Assembly (NCBI GenBank): GCA_024803745.1
Contig: JANJXV010000188.1
Span: 806,001-870,000 of the forward strand
Source of the DNA: Megascapheus bottae
Lineage: Eukaryota; Chordata; Mammalia; Rodentia; Geomyidae
Direction: 5' to 3'
DNA length: 64,000 bases
Of the stretch, positions 12,165 to 25,500 are shown in pieces. Position numbers and translations under genes: made by a program. How positions within the stretch are numbered: the stretch's first letter is position 1; each line of letters begins with the position of its first letter. Under the pieces are notes generated by a model that was not told where the DNA came from, did no database searches, and worked only from the letters and a program-made list of their open reading frames with translations.

Positions 12165-12738
12165 ATATATTTATACACAGTGGAATTCTATGCTGCTGTC
12201 AGAAAGAATGACATCACCCCATATGTTAGGAAATGGAAAGACTTAGAAAAGATCATATTAAGTGAAGTAAGTGAGACTCAAAGGAACATAGGCTCAATGG
12301 TTTCCCTCATTTGTCATAATCAGTAGAAACCTTGGGCTCTCCTAGCAGAGATTTACAATAGAACAAAACCTAGATACATAAGGCCATATAGAATGTGCTA
12401 AATGAAAGGACCTCCAGGATATAGAAGCAAAAGCCATATAATGAGTGATTGTTGTCCTTAATGTACTATGTTATCTCTCATCTCTTTTGCTGTCCCTTGG
12501 TTATCTCATATTACAGTATTTCACATTGTTAACTGATATATTGTACATATGCGTATTTGGTTATTTGAAGTCAGATAGGGAAGGGAGGAAAACAAGATGA
12601 GAGGCGGGGGAAGGGGGAGGGAAATGGGGACCAAGACATGAGAAAGGGTATCAATGTATGTGAAGTAATACACCTTCTATCTGGTGAATATAATGTAACC
12701 TTCTATTAATTACAATAAAATATATGAAAAAAAAAGAA
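12165..12738 (+). mobile_element. L1 3' end
   Basis: It begins inside ORF2 at the region encoding [14 protein letters not shown] and includes the whole 3' UTR with G-rich run near 12604-12620, then AATAAAATATATG and A-tail. It abuts the start of duplicated block A1. Confidence 0.9.
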
Positions 12739-12859
12739 TTCTTTTTTTTCCTAATTTAGTGTGGTGGCCAAAAGAAATTTAGTGTTTTGTTGTAAGATTC
12801 AGCAGGTTAAACATTCTGGTGACTCCGTTGTTTCTAGTTAGAGGATAAGACAAGTTAAA

Positions 12860-13019
12860 GGTGGTCTCTCTGTCTGTTTGTCTGTGTGTCTGTCTGTGTG
12901 TGTGTCTGTTTGTCTCGCTCTCTCTCTCTCTCTTTCTCCCACACTGTCTCTCTCTGTCTCTGTCTGTCTGTCTGTCTGTCTGTCTGCCTGTCTGTCTCTG
13001 TCTGTCTGTCTGTCTGTCT

Positions 13020-13082
<63 letters not shown>

Positions 13083-13085
13083 AAT
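12860..13085 (+). repeat. TCTG/TCTC microsatellite
   Basis: A pyrimidine-rich simple repeat of about 225 bp with tctg, tctc and ccct units. The paralogous blocks carry shorter or differently composed CT tracts at the same position (21220-21265 and 35930-36092). Confidence 0.9.
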
Positions 13086-13204
13086 GAATGAGTGAAGGCT
13101 GATCATTAGGGGCTTTTTAATTTGTTATGTATTTTCCTAAAATGCTTTGCTGATAAGGTGCGTTTTTGGCCCCAATCAAAAATTTGCCCAATTATGTGAT
13201 GGAT

Positions 13205-13465
13205 GTCTATCTCAAGCGATGATGATGATGATGAAAAAACCAGCAAATCTCTTCACGCCCATGTTCATCCTTGATGTGTCTCATTCCATTGCTGTGAGAA
13301 GGAGGCTGGCTAAAATAGAATGACTTACCTAGGTTTTCAGATGTTCATGGGAGACGTGACAGCTGAAGAAAGCTCCCTCACAGCATTTGTGATTTATTTA
13401 GTGAATGAGAAGTCTTTTACCATCAAGTCAGGGTTGGAATTTTATGTGAAAGGCAAATATTACTA
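13205..13465 (+). pseudogene. Coding-like relic of unknown origin, copy 1
   Basis: One frame reads [19 protein letters not shown] then [19 protein letters not shown] before TAA, and an upstream segment reads PMFILDVSHSIAVRRRLAKI. The two are separated by stops. The same pair of segments recurs near 21405-21640 and 36225-36490. I do not recognise the source protein. Copy 3 has a GT after GTGAAAG, but its phase does not fit the neighbouring gene, so it is treated as a relic. Confidence 0.4.
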
Positions 13466-14511
13466 AATAGCCAAAGCATGTCTGTGTGTTAGTTTCCACA
13501 TATATTCTGTAGTTTAAGGTGAATAACTCATGAAGTACCAATCCTATTATGAATCAGAGAGGCTGGACAGACAGAGGAAGCAAGGAAGGGAGAGAGGAAG
13601 CAGAAATGTAGATGAATGATCAGCTCAATTTCCTTCATAGCAAGGGAAACGGAACATCAGGAAACCCACGAAAACAGTGTAAACAGTGCTTTAGAGTCAT
13701 AGGAAAAGAACTCCTTGTGAATCTTACATAAGTTTTTATTTAGCACAGGTAATCATTTCATTGGAGGGAGAGGCCTCATTTCTAGGAAATACCCCCTTAC
13801 ATATGTAGTATATGTAGTGTTCATTTTCTGGGTATTATAGCAATTTGGGAAGAAAAAGTCTCTTTAGGAACTTCCATAGTATTTGACTGTGCATAATTTA
13901 ATGGTTCATGTTGATAATGAGGAGCAGAATACACATACATTGACAGACGAGAGCCATTTGTTGTCAGATACTCAAATGTAGACAGATTTGTGTAGAAAGC
14001 TGTACAGAGACTAAGTACCATGTTTGTGGGAACCCTTTGGAAGGTCAGGGAAGTGAAATTTTTCTGTGCCATTCCGTGTTTTCACAAATTGGGTAAAGAA
14101 TTGAGGCTCCTTTAAGGAGAGGGAATTCTCAATGTCCTGGTGAACAATGAAGTGTTCTCTGTTTCTGGCCTGCCACCCATTGGTCCAATCTGAGAGTAAG
14201 TCAGTAAAGACATCTAGGATTACTGAAGGTAATGAGGGAATAGAAGGAACAGAGGAAGCAGAATATTAGCTATGATCTCAGGTTGAGTTCCCTTGAAGAG
14301 TATTGTATTGAAATTCGTACAAGATGTCAAGAGGTACTATGGTAGGGGTACTGGGAAAAATTCTTCTACCTTGCATGAAACCGGTCCATATTTAATTTCC
14401 TGAACAGATTCAACTGTATTTCTGTGGTAAAATAAAAATACTGCTTTTCATTTGGTTCTGGTCTCTTAGTTCACACCGGAGTACCAGAGCAAAGAGCTAC
14501 AGGGAACAGAG

Positions 14512-14602
14512 GAGCTGGAGATGGAGCTGTAGCTCAAGTGGCAGAACCTGTTCCTAGGATGAACGCAGTTATGGTTTTAGTACCGAGCCCGCAGAAAAAG
14601 TT
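14512..14602 (+). repeat. tRNA-like SINE remnant, shared by duplicated blocks
   Basis: It reads gagctgtagctcaagtggcagaacctg and ggttttagtaccgag, an old single tRNA-like unit. The same remnant occurs at 22705-22795, so it predates the block duplication. Confidence 0.6.
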
Positions 14603-14664
14603 TGATTTCCTCTACAGTTTCCAACTCAATTTTCTGTGTCTTTTTTTTTTTACTTACATTTTAG

Positions 14665-14718
14665 GGATGACACAACCTTAACCGCCATTGCGGTTTGTGA
14701 CTCGAGCATTAACATTTG
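14665..14718 (+). CDS. TPTE-like micro-exon, AIAV class, copy 1
   Basis: This 54-nt exon, phase 2 in and out, lies between ttttag and gtgagt and encodes [17 protein letters not shown]. The same exon recurs at 22854. The intron just after it resembles the intron after 26231, which suggests that the AIAV and SNEDIS classes share an ancestor. Confidence 0.7.
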
Positions 14719-17700
14719 GTGAGTTATCTGTCATCTGAATGTAAATTCATTTGTGGTGTGAGTTTAGTACACAGTCTATATGACAGCTGATCGTTGTCTT
14801 CATTATTCCTCCTCCTGTATTGAAACTAAATAGAAAATGACAACATCTGGCAGCAGATACTTGGTCATGGTCTACTGTGAATTCAAACATAGCAACCGTA
14901 TCTTTCTTTACTTATTCTCTACCTTATTTACTTATTGCCTACATGCAACTTTTACTGAGCCAATGGAGGTAAGAATCACAGTCAGGCACGGTGAGGTGGT
15001 TTCCGTGTTTCTGAGGTGAAAGAGCTGGTGGGCCTCTTTCATTCTCCAGAAATCTGATACTTGGACAGGCCCACTGACAGTTATGATGAGAGTCCAGCTT
15101 CTAGGCTGTTGTTCCTTGTCCTTTGGTGAGAAGCAGTTAAGAATACAGCCAAGTATGTGAAAAGAAGGAGGGAGAAGAGCAGACTTAGAAAGCTGAAAAT
15201 CAGATTGTATAGTGGATTGATTTCTTCTGAAGTGAGTTACACGTACAAATGAACTAACACATACCAATAAACAGTGTGTTAGGTTTACTAAGAGAGAAAA
15301 ATTATTTGACCATGCATAAAAGCTTTCTTTTGTAGAGGTAAAAATATAAGTTCCTGCATACGAATTTCCTTTCTAGGGAAAAAATGGAAATACCTTGTTC
15401 CTTTAGCTAAATATGTAAAAGTTTCAATTTCTTCAAATTTGTCAGTGTTAGATTAACTTACTACCTTGAGTAAAAAAGTAAAACTATGATTGCACATGGT
15501 ATTTGACTGTATATAATTGAATTCTCTTTAGCTTGGATAAGAATGACCCAACAGAATTTGGGACAGAAGAATTCAAGCAAAGGTCAGATATCTATAAATA
15601 GAAAAACATACATAAATATATATGTTATGAAACAGACTGATCATTTCTAGGTAGTTTCCAAATATTGTCAGTGTACCTTCTGTCTGTCATATTACTCCTT
15701 TTCATTTTGATGAGTAATTGAGAAATGAGTTGCACAAAATGTTTTGCTATTTTAGGTAGCAGTGAAGGAATACTCCTAAACCCCCCACTCACATTGCCAG
15801 TATATAAGATCCTACTACAAATGGTTGTGTTCCTTTGGTTTGGTGGCAATGACATATAATCCTTTGCATTTATTTCGTGCCATAACAGTTTCTTCACAGG
15901 TGAAGAAATACAAGTGTCAGATCAAAGTGACTACAAGTTTGTTCGGGCCTTTCCATATTTTATTGGCTATGTCCAGTTCTTTGATGGGTATACTCTTTCT
16001 CTATATCTATTCTTTTCATTGTGAACTTCATGCCAACTTTTCAAAGCTGTGGTTCTAAGGTTTGTGACACTGTGAATACTTTATGGACACCATTTATATT
16101 GTATAGGCAGATGACTCCACGGCGTTATGACAAGCTCCTTACTGCTCACACCTGTGAATACAGGGTTTGTGAATAAATTTATGTTTGCAATGAAAGAGCT
16201 AGGAGACTAAGAGAGAGAGTGTGTGTCCACACGTGTGCGGTAGTGGGGCTCCAAATCAGGTTTCCAGGATTAATCTGTTTTCTTGCTTATCATTGGGCCT
16301 CTGCTTCTTGATCCACACATGAAGTGCACCCTTTTGTTGATTCCGTGGAGATGTACTTCTGCAGAAAGGAATACCCTGGATGGCTTTCTATTGCTATCCT
16401 GTCTTATTTGCCCCGTCTGTAAACCAAAGGTCTGCACATCTATCTAAAATTCTGTTGAAAGCCTAATGGGAAGGGTCATTGATCAGGCAAGCCTAGGCAT
16501 GAAGGATCAACATGCCATGATCATGGGAGTAGCAAGGACAGTGCTCTGAGTTCTGACCTCAGGAAAAGGAGGGTTGACAGAGACAGAAGACCTAGACACA
16601 TAGTACATTTGACAGACCACCTGTGTAGAAAAACAAGGCCACAGTTTTCAAATCGAGTAGTGTTAGAACATTGTATCATTTCCTCCCACATTTTCCCACT
16701 TAATTTTTTTATGTTTTGATATGTCCACAACAAGGACAGCAACTTAACAACTGTTATTGTTCCTTCAAATGAAGACATAAGTAGTGTGCGAGCTGATTTT
16801 TTTTTTTTGGTCGTGACAAGGCATAGAGGGGTTACACTTACATTCGTCAGGTAATAGGAAGATTACTTGTCACAAACTGATTCCGCTTTTTCATGTTTTT
16901 CCCCATTTCTTTTCCCCACCCCCTCCCAATCATCTTGTCTTCCCTCCTTTCCTTTCCTATTTCAAATAACCAAATAAGAATATATACAATATACCAGATA
17001 ATAAAGTCAGATACAGTCCCAATAGGAAATTAACCATAAAGAGGAAAAGGGAAAACAGAAATAACATAGTACCTTGAAAACAACAATCACACAAAATAAA
17101 GCTCTTGGTTCCATTTTTAAAGTTCCTTTCATTTAGTGTAAATTGATTTTTTTGTCATCAAGTGATAAATCAGAATTGGACAGTGGTCACTTTTGAGGAT
17201 ACAGAGGACTACCTATGAATATCATATGTAATCCAGATGTGTTTTGAAACTAAGCAGGATATGAAGAGCAGATCAAAAGAGAGTGGTTCATGGAGTGCTG
17301 TGATGTCAAGAACTAGCACCTAGAATCCCTAGGTGCCTGTCAGCTACTCACAATGAGCCAAGGTCGCAGGGAATCCTTTTCTGAAACAAAAAGGTACTCT
17401 CATTTGTCTGTAGTTCCCAGGAGGTAAGACACTGATAAAACACCAGCACAATGCAAGGGACATTTCACAATCCCTCTACCCACACTGGCAATGCCTTATC
17501 TCTGACTACTATTCCATCTTACACATCTGGAATATCAGCTTTACTACCACATCAAAGTTAGTGTGTTTTGCAATAGTATCAATTTTTTCCCATTTCCTTT
17601 AAGTAAGTTAAACTTTCTTTCTTGGTTTATCAGTCCTCTGATTGATCAATTACTTATCAGTTAACTTTCATATCTAATATAATCTCTAATACCTTTAGTA

Positions 17701-19555
17701 TTTTTGTAGCTCTATGTCCTTAAATAAGATACACTGCTGCTGTCATTCTGGCCACTCAGCAGGCAGAGATCTGAGGATCACAGTTCAAAACCAGCCCTGG
17801 CCTGTGAGACTCTGTGAGTCTCTTACCTCCAATTAACCACTAGCCAAACCATAAGTGGTGCTGTGACTCTAGGGACAGGGTAGTAGTAGTCTTGAGCTGA
17901 AGAGCTCACAGAAAGAGCCGAGGCCTAGTGTTGAATCCACATGAATTGAAAAAAGTAAGATACACTTTTGATTTCAATTTTGTTTTTCGATTTCTTCAGA
18001 CTAGGTTAGTAGCTCAGCATCTGATCTTCTGATAGAATATATATTCTTCAGCTAAAAGATGAAATGTTTTCAAGTGTCTTCTAAACAAATTTGGACTGTA
18101 GTAAACTTTGATATTTTTTGATTGATATTTTTTGTCTAACTGATCTTTCCTTACTAGCAATGGATAGAATGCATCTAATGTCATTCAAGTGTATGTCTCC
18201 TTGAAGATTTCATGCTGTTGGTTTTATAGAAGAGCAGTTTCCTGCACTATATACCTATATCGTTATAATGACTATTCATGGTTGTTGTTTTTTTGTCGGT
18301 CCTGGGGCTTGAACTCAAGGCCTGGGCAATGTGCTTGGACTTTCTCAAGGCTAGAGCTCTTCCATTTAAACCATAACACCATTTCTGGCTTTTTTCTATG
18401 TACATGGTACAGAGGAATCGAAACTGAGTCTTTCTGCATGCTTGGCCAGCACTCTACCAGTAGGCTAACCTCCCTTCCCCCCCTTTTAATACACTTATTT
18501 GAAATAGAGAAGAGGAGGGGGAAAACAAGATGGGGTTTCTATTTTTGTTAGTTTTATATATTTTAACCTGAGTTCTCCATTAAGAAAGTCTAGAGACAAG
18601 AACTTATGACTAATTTCCTTCTTTGGGAATAACACCTCAGAAAAGCAGAAATCAGGAGATATCTATGCTGCCATGGTTGTTTATTTGATATAGTTCACAA
18701 AATTTCCTGCCAGTCTTGATACTTTTCCACTGTTTACTGTGCTGTTCTTTTAACTGCATAACAAGAATTTTCTGTCATTGCTTACATTTGATTGTTTTCC
18801 AGAAATAAATTCCTCCATTCCATACTCACTCATGAAATGCGAGTTTAGTGGGCAGTGTATCATTGAGTCAAGGTTAAATTCATTATATTTAAACCATTAA
18901 AACCATTGGCATCTTTCATTAAAGAGAATAGTCCGTATCACCCAAATTCTGCTTGATCATAAGGGACATATTTCTCACATTTCTTTTTCTTTACTGTATC
19001 CTTGTTTCTTTCCTCCTTTGTTTTTTGGAGAAAGTGTAGAGAAAGTTTTATTCTCTTCTTCTTTGTGTATCTGGCCTATCAATTTACTCTTTACTACTGG
19101 CAGTAGTTAACTTAATGAACAACAGGAAGCATATGGTTAAAAGATTTAATAATCAGTAAAATCTGTGTGGGTGCAGAATTTACACTCTAACTTTCCAAGT
19201 GATACATGCCTTCATGTGCATATATGGTAATACTAAGAAACTGTTGTTAAGTAAGGGACAGTTCCACTATTAGTAATCATTAACAACATACTTTCATTCG
19301 AATCAAACTGATGACCTAGCTTCATTTATCTACTGATTTTAATTACTTATATGTATACTGAAGTATGAAGTATCAGCGTTATAGCAGTAGAGAAAATTGA
19401 TCACTTCATGTATAAAGTAGGTAGCTATTTGACTGAAAATGTAGAGTATAGTTGTGCCTTATGATGAGACTTTCTTATCCTGGAAGAAGTGTCTGTAGAA
19501 TGTTATGTGGGATCTAGCACTGAAATGTGAGTTCAAATCTAGGAAGACTCTCTGA

Positions 19556-19588
<33 letters not shown>

Positions 19589-22500
19589 TATATCCACACA
19601 TATTTCTAAAGGCAGCATGAAGGAAAGAAATATATTTGTGCGTACACCAACAGATGTCAAAATGTGAAATAAGAAGTATGGGAAGCAACTAAGACACAGG
19701 CATGACAGCCCAGCTACTGAGAGACAAATGTACATCTTTCTTCCTTCTTTGTAACAGCTAGGGTAAGGGAGGAACAGGTCATGAGGAGAATTTCTTCTAG
19801 TCATTATGTCAGCTACACTTCCCAAGATGTTACAAATGCAGTCAACCAAAGGATAGAATCCTTTCTGGAACAAAGCAGTGGCATTCTAAATAGGAATATC
19901 GGCAGGAAACCCTATGAGATTCTTATCCAGTTTACTTCCCGAAAGCCAGAAGTATGGCTCAGGTGGTAGAGTATTCATCTTAATAGAAAAAGCTAAAGTA
20001 GAACACCCAGGCCCTAAGAGGAAACCCAATAGTACCTGCAGAGAAACATAATAAGAAAGAGAAAGAAGGAAGTCCACCTCCCTAGCAGAGACAGTCACAT
20101 GCTTGATGTGAATGGATGGAAAGAGATATTCCAATATGGCACCCAAAAGGAAGCAAATGTAAATGTACTCCTATCTGGCAAAGAAAACTTGAAAGTATTA
20201 CAACATGAAAGTCATTTCATTTTGCTAAAGACACTGTAATGATTAACAACAAAAGGCAACTAATCCTCAATGCACCCAATTTGACACAACAGACATCGCT
20301 GAACATAAATGAGTTGATGGATCCCAACCATGTTAGATCCTTTCCAAAGAATCCGCAAGAAACCAGATTTAACTGAAGACCCAGAGCCAAAGGTAGCACA
20401 TATCTGCAGAATATTCCATCCAGCAGTCCCAGAATAAGTATCATCCAGGCAACCCCAAGCTTTCCCCAAAGGAAATAATATTTAGAGCATAGAGGCAGCA
20501 TTATTCTCTTTTTTCCTTTTCCTTTCTCTAATACTCCTCCGTAGTAATTCTTCAAAGAGGTTTCTTGGCAGAGTCTAAAGGAAGTCTTAACAGGACATGT
20601 AAGAAAAGATAATATTACCATGTGCTATCATACTATGGTGGAATTCAACTAGAAATAGACATGGAAGTAAACAATAGAAGAAATTAAAATACATAGAAAT
20701 GGAACAAAAATCTGAATATTTAATGGGTTATGGAAGAAAGAAAGGAGGGACATGTAATCAAATGTAGAAAATCATTGGAGACTCTGACTATATATTTTGG
20801 TTTCATTCTTTAGCGATATTTTATCTGATACCTCAACTGAACTTGACAAAGGAACCAACAATGAAGGGTAAGGTCCAAATAAACATACAATGTCACCCAT
20901 GTGTATTTATGCATATTTACATGTATGTAAGTACAGTCATCCATGAAAGGACAGTCACAGAAAAGAAAGTAATTGAGATTAGGGACCCGTAAGTGTAGAT
21001 GACAATTGAAGGTCTTTGATATTTTTCTAATTTACTTTGGCCATAATATCAGTAGTTCCTTTCTAAAATGTTAGCTATTTCTAAGAAGAAATATCAAGAA
21101 TGTTTCTTGTTCCTAATCTATTTTAATGGCCAAAAACAATTTAATGTTTTGCTGTAAGATTTAGCAGGTTAAGAAACTTCTTTCTATTGAATTTGTTTTC
21201 TCTAGCTAGAGGATGGTTCTCTCCCTCTCCCTCTCTCTCTTCCTCCTTTTCTCGCTCCCTCCGTTCCTCCAGAATGAATGAGTAAAGGCTGGTCATTACT
21301 GGGTTTTAATTTGATATGTATTATCCAAAAATGCCTTACTTCTAAGTTCACGTTCAGGCCTAAACAAAAATTGACACAGTTATGTGCTGGATGTCTATTT
21401 CAGGAGATGGTGATGAAAAGACCAGAGAATCTTTTCATGCCGTATTCATCCCTGATGTGTCTCCTTCAATTGCTGTGGGAAGGAGACTGGTTAAAATATA
21501 ATGACTAGGATATCAGATGTTCATGGGAGACGTGACAGCTGAAGACACCTCCCTCATACCATTTGTGATTTATTTAGGGGATGAGAAGGCTTTTACCATC
21601 AAGTGAGGGTTAGAATTTTATGTGAATGTGAAATACTACTAAATAGTAAAAGCATGTCTGTGCGATCATTCCAACATATATTCTGGATATTAATGCGAAT
21701 AACTCATGAAATACAAATCCTTTTTATCACTCAGAGAGGCTGGATGGATAGAGAACAATAGTGCCAGCATGGAGGGAAGAGAGAAAGCAGAAATGTAGGT
21801 GGTAGATCAGCTTGATTAATTCCATAGCAAGGGAAATGGAAGATAAGGAAACCCATAAAAACAGTGCTACCAGTGGTTTAGGAAAAGAATATGTCAGTCT
21901 TGCATAAGTGGTTGTTTAGCACAGGTGAACATTTCATTGACGTGAGAGGCCATATTTTTAGGAAAGCACACGAAATACCCCCTTGCATATACAGTATATG
22001 TAGAGTTAGTTTTCAGGCAGTTATAGCTATTTGGGGAGAAAAAATAGGTTTTGGAATTCTCACAGTATTTGACTTTGTGCAATTTAATTATTGATGTTGA
22101 TAATAACTAGCAGGATGCACATGGATGCACACAAGACAGCCCTAAGTGGTCAGATACCCAAATGTCGACAGACTTGTGTAGAAAGCTGTACAGAGACTAA
22201 GCACCATGTTTGTGGGAACCATTTGGAAGGTCAGGGAAGTGCAATTTTTTGTGCCATTCTTTCTTTTTGCAAATTGGGTGAAGGATTGAGACTCCAGAAG
22301 GAGAGGGAGTTCTCTCTGTCCTGGTTAGCAGTGGAGAGTTCTCTGTTTCTGGCCTGCCACCCATTGGTACTCTCTGCAAGTAAGTCAGTAAAGACATCCA
22401 CGATTGTTGAAAATAAGAAGGGAATAGAAGGAACGGAGGAAGCAGAATATTGGCTGTGACCTCCGGGTTGAGCTCCCTTGAATTACATTGCATTGAAAGT

Positions 22501-25500
22501 CATACAAGATGGCATTAGGTACTGTGGTAGGGGGAACAATTCTTCTATCTTGTGTGAAAACTTTACTTTTCTAAGTTCCATGTTTAAGTTCCTGAAGAGA
22601 TTCAAATCCATTCTATTTTAAAATGGAAATACTGCTTTTCATTTAAGTACAGGTCTCCTACTTCACACCATAGTACCAGAGCAAATAGCTAGAGGGAACA
22701 GAAGAGCTGGAGATGGCGATGTAGCTCAAGTGGCAGAGCATGTTCCTCGGATGAACACAGTTATGGTTTTAGTACACAGCCTTGTAGAAACAGTTTGATT
22801 TCTTCTAAATGTTCCAACTGATTTTCTGTGGCTGATTTTCTATTATTTTTTAGAGATGACACAGCATTAACTGCCATTGCAGTTTGTGACCCAAGCATTA
22901 ACATTTGGTGAGTTGAATTTTCTGTCATCTGAGTGTAAATTCACTTCTAGGGTGAGGTTAGTACCCAATCTATATGACAGCTGATCAGTGTCCTCATGTA
23001 TCCTTCTCTTGTATTGAAACTAAATTGAAAATGATAGCGTCAGGCAGCAGAGACTTGGTCATGGTATACTGTGAAGTAAAACATAGTAACCGTATCCTTA
23101 TTTACCTATTCTCTACCTTATTTACCTATTTCCTACATGCAACTTGTACTGAGACAATGGAGGAGAGAGTCCCAGTCAGGAACATTGAGGTGGTCTCAGT
23201 GGTTCTGAGGTGAAAATGTTGGTGGGCCTCTTTCCTTCTCTAGAAATCTGGTACTTAGTAGACAGGCTCATTTTCAGGTATGATGAGAGTCCAGCTTTTA
23301 GGCTGTAGTTTCTTGTCTTTTGGTGAGAAGCAGTTAAGAAATCAGCCAAGTTAGTGACAGGAAGGAGAGAGAAGAGGAGACTTAGAAAGCTGAAAATCAG
23401 ATTGTATAATGGATTGAGTTCTTCTGAAGTGAGTTGCATGTACAATTAAACTACATGATACCAATAATCAGTGTGTTAGGTTTAGTAAGAGAGAAAAAGT
23501 CTTTGACTGTGCATAAAAGCTTTCTTTTGAAGTGATAAATATGTAAAAGTTTCCATTTCTACAAATTTGTTAGTGTTAGGTTAACTTACTACCTTAAGTA
23601 AAAAAGTAAAACTATGATTGCACTTGGTATTTGACTGTCTATAATTTAATGATCTTTAGCTTGGATAAAAATGATCCAGCAGAATTTGGGACAGAAGAAT
23701 TCAAGCAAAGGTCAGATAAACATATACATCAATGTGTATAAGTATATGTTAAGAAACATATTGATCATTTCTGGGAAATTTCCAAGTATTGTCAGTGTAT
23801 CTTCTGTCTGTCATATTATTCCTTTTTCACTTTGATGAATAAATGAGAAATGAGTTGCACAAAAGTGTTTTGCTATTGTAGGGAGCAGTTTATTAGGTTT
23901 ACTAAGAGAAAAAAATTCTTTGACCATGCATAAAAGATTTCTTTTGAAATGATAAAATGTAACTCCCCTACCCCAAATTAAATTCCTTTGTTCATTTAGC
24001 TAAATATGTAAAAGTTTTGATTTCTACAAATTTGTTAGTCTTAGATTAACTTACTACACTGAGTGAAAACGTAAAACTATGATTGCACATTGTATTTGAT
24101 TATCTATAATTTAATTCTCTTTAGCTTGGATAAAAATGACCCACCAGATCTTGGGTCGGAAGAATTCAAGCAAAGGTCAGATATCTACAAGTAGATAAAC
24201 ATACATAAATATAAATGTTATGAAACAGATTGATCATTTCTGGGTAGTTTCCAAATATTGTCAGTGTACCTTCTGTCTGTCAGATTGCCCCTTTTCCATT
24301 TTGATGAGTAAATGAGAAATGAGTTGCACAAAAGTGTTTTGCTATTGTAGGGAGCAGTGAAGGGAAACGCCTAAAACCCCCCACATTGCCAGTGTATGAG
24401 ATCCTACTACAACTGGTTGTGTTCCTTTGGTCTGATGGCAAAGACACAGAATCCTATGCATTTATTTCCTGCCATAACAATTTCTTCACAGGTGAAGAAA
24501 TACAAGTGTCAGATCCAAGTGGCTACATGTTTGTTCGGTCCTTTCCATATTCTGTTGGCTATGTCCAGTTCTTTGATGGCTATACACTTTCTGTAGGCCT
24601 AGACCTTAAATTATACATATTATTTTCATTGTGCATTAATGCCAGCTTTTCAAAACTGTGGTTGTAAGATTTGTGACAGTGCGAGTACTTTATGGGCACC
24701 ATTTCTATTGGATAGACAGATGGCTCCACAGCATTATGTCAAGCTCCTTACTGCTCACATCTGTGAATACAGGTCTCGTGAATAAATTTATGCTTACAGT
24801 GAAAGAGGTAGGAGACAGAGAGAGAGAGATCGATCATGTCCACACGTGTGTGGCAGAGTCGCAATACTCTGCTACTATGGCTTCAAGTCAGGGCTCCAGG
24901 AATATTTTACTTTCTTGTTTATCACTGAATCTCTTCTTCCTCATTCACACATGCAATGCATTTTGCTCATTCAGTGGAGATGGACTTCTGCCAGAAGGAA
25001 TACTCTGGATGGCGTCATATTGCTATCCTCTGCTGTTCACCCCCACTGTAGCCAGAATCATACCTGTGAACCCAAGTCTACACATCCATCTACCATTCTG
25101 GTGAAATCCTAAGGGGAAGTGTCATTGAACAGGCAAGCCTTAGGTAGGAGGGATCACCATGCCATCACCATAGGAGTTGCAAGGACAGGGCTCTGAGTTC
25201 AGAGTTCAGTTCTGGAGAGAAGTTTTGGCAGAGACAGAGGAGATAGAGGCATAGTACCTTTGACAGAGCATCTGTGTAGCATGCACAAGCTATGGTTTTC
25301 TAACCTAATATTGTTATAAATACAACATTCCTTCCCACATTGTCCTACTTAATTTTTATATGTTTCAATTTGTCCACAGCAAAGGCAGCAACTTAACCAC
25401 GGCTGTTGTTCATTCAAACGAAGACATCAGTACTGCGTGAGTTAATTTTTTTTTTATTTTGGGGATCATGTATAGAGTGCTTACACTTATTTTCCTCAGA

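Larger units (their letters stand above)
12770..16795 (+). repeat. Segmental duplication block A, copy 1
   Basis: This block aligns by eye along most of its length to 21110-25445 and, for its first part, to 35780-36490. Shared landmarks in order are ggccaaaa near the start, the CT tract, the coding-like relic, micro-exon 14665, the tRNA-like SINE remnant, micro-exon 15532, and the decayed micro-exon at 16731. Copies differ by substitutions and small indels but keep exon order. Confidence 0.8.
17140..19200. other. Intron sequence without exons
   Basis: Apart from the SINEs at 17728 and 18288, no exon, pseudogene or repeat was recognised in this part of the large intron between 15582 and 20814. 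Confidence 0.4.
21110..25445 (+). repeat. Segmental duplication block A, copy 2
   Basis: Paralogous to 12770-16795 and, in its first 550 bp, to 35780-36490. It differs from copy 1 by a nested 465-bp tandem duplication (about 23420-24350) that added a second LDKND exon. Confidence 0.8.

Noticed and set aside
12779..13106. Long open frames of Arg-Glu, Ser-Leu and Cys-Val repeats on both strands
   Set aside because: They are translations of the TCTG/TCTC microsatellite, not proteins.
23176..23445. 89-residue - strand open frame
   Set aside because: It is antisense to the duplicated intron, is not kept in the block-1 copy, and has no recognisable similarity.
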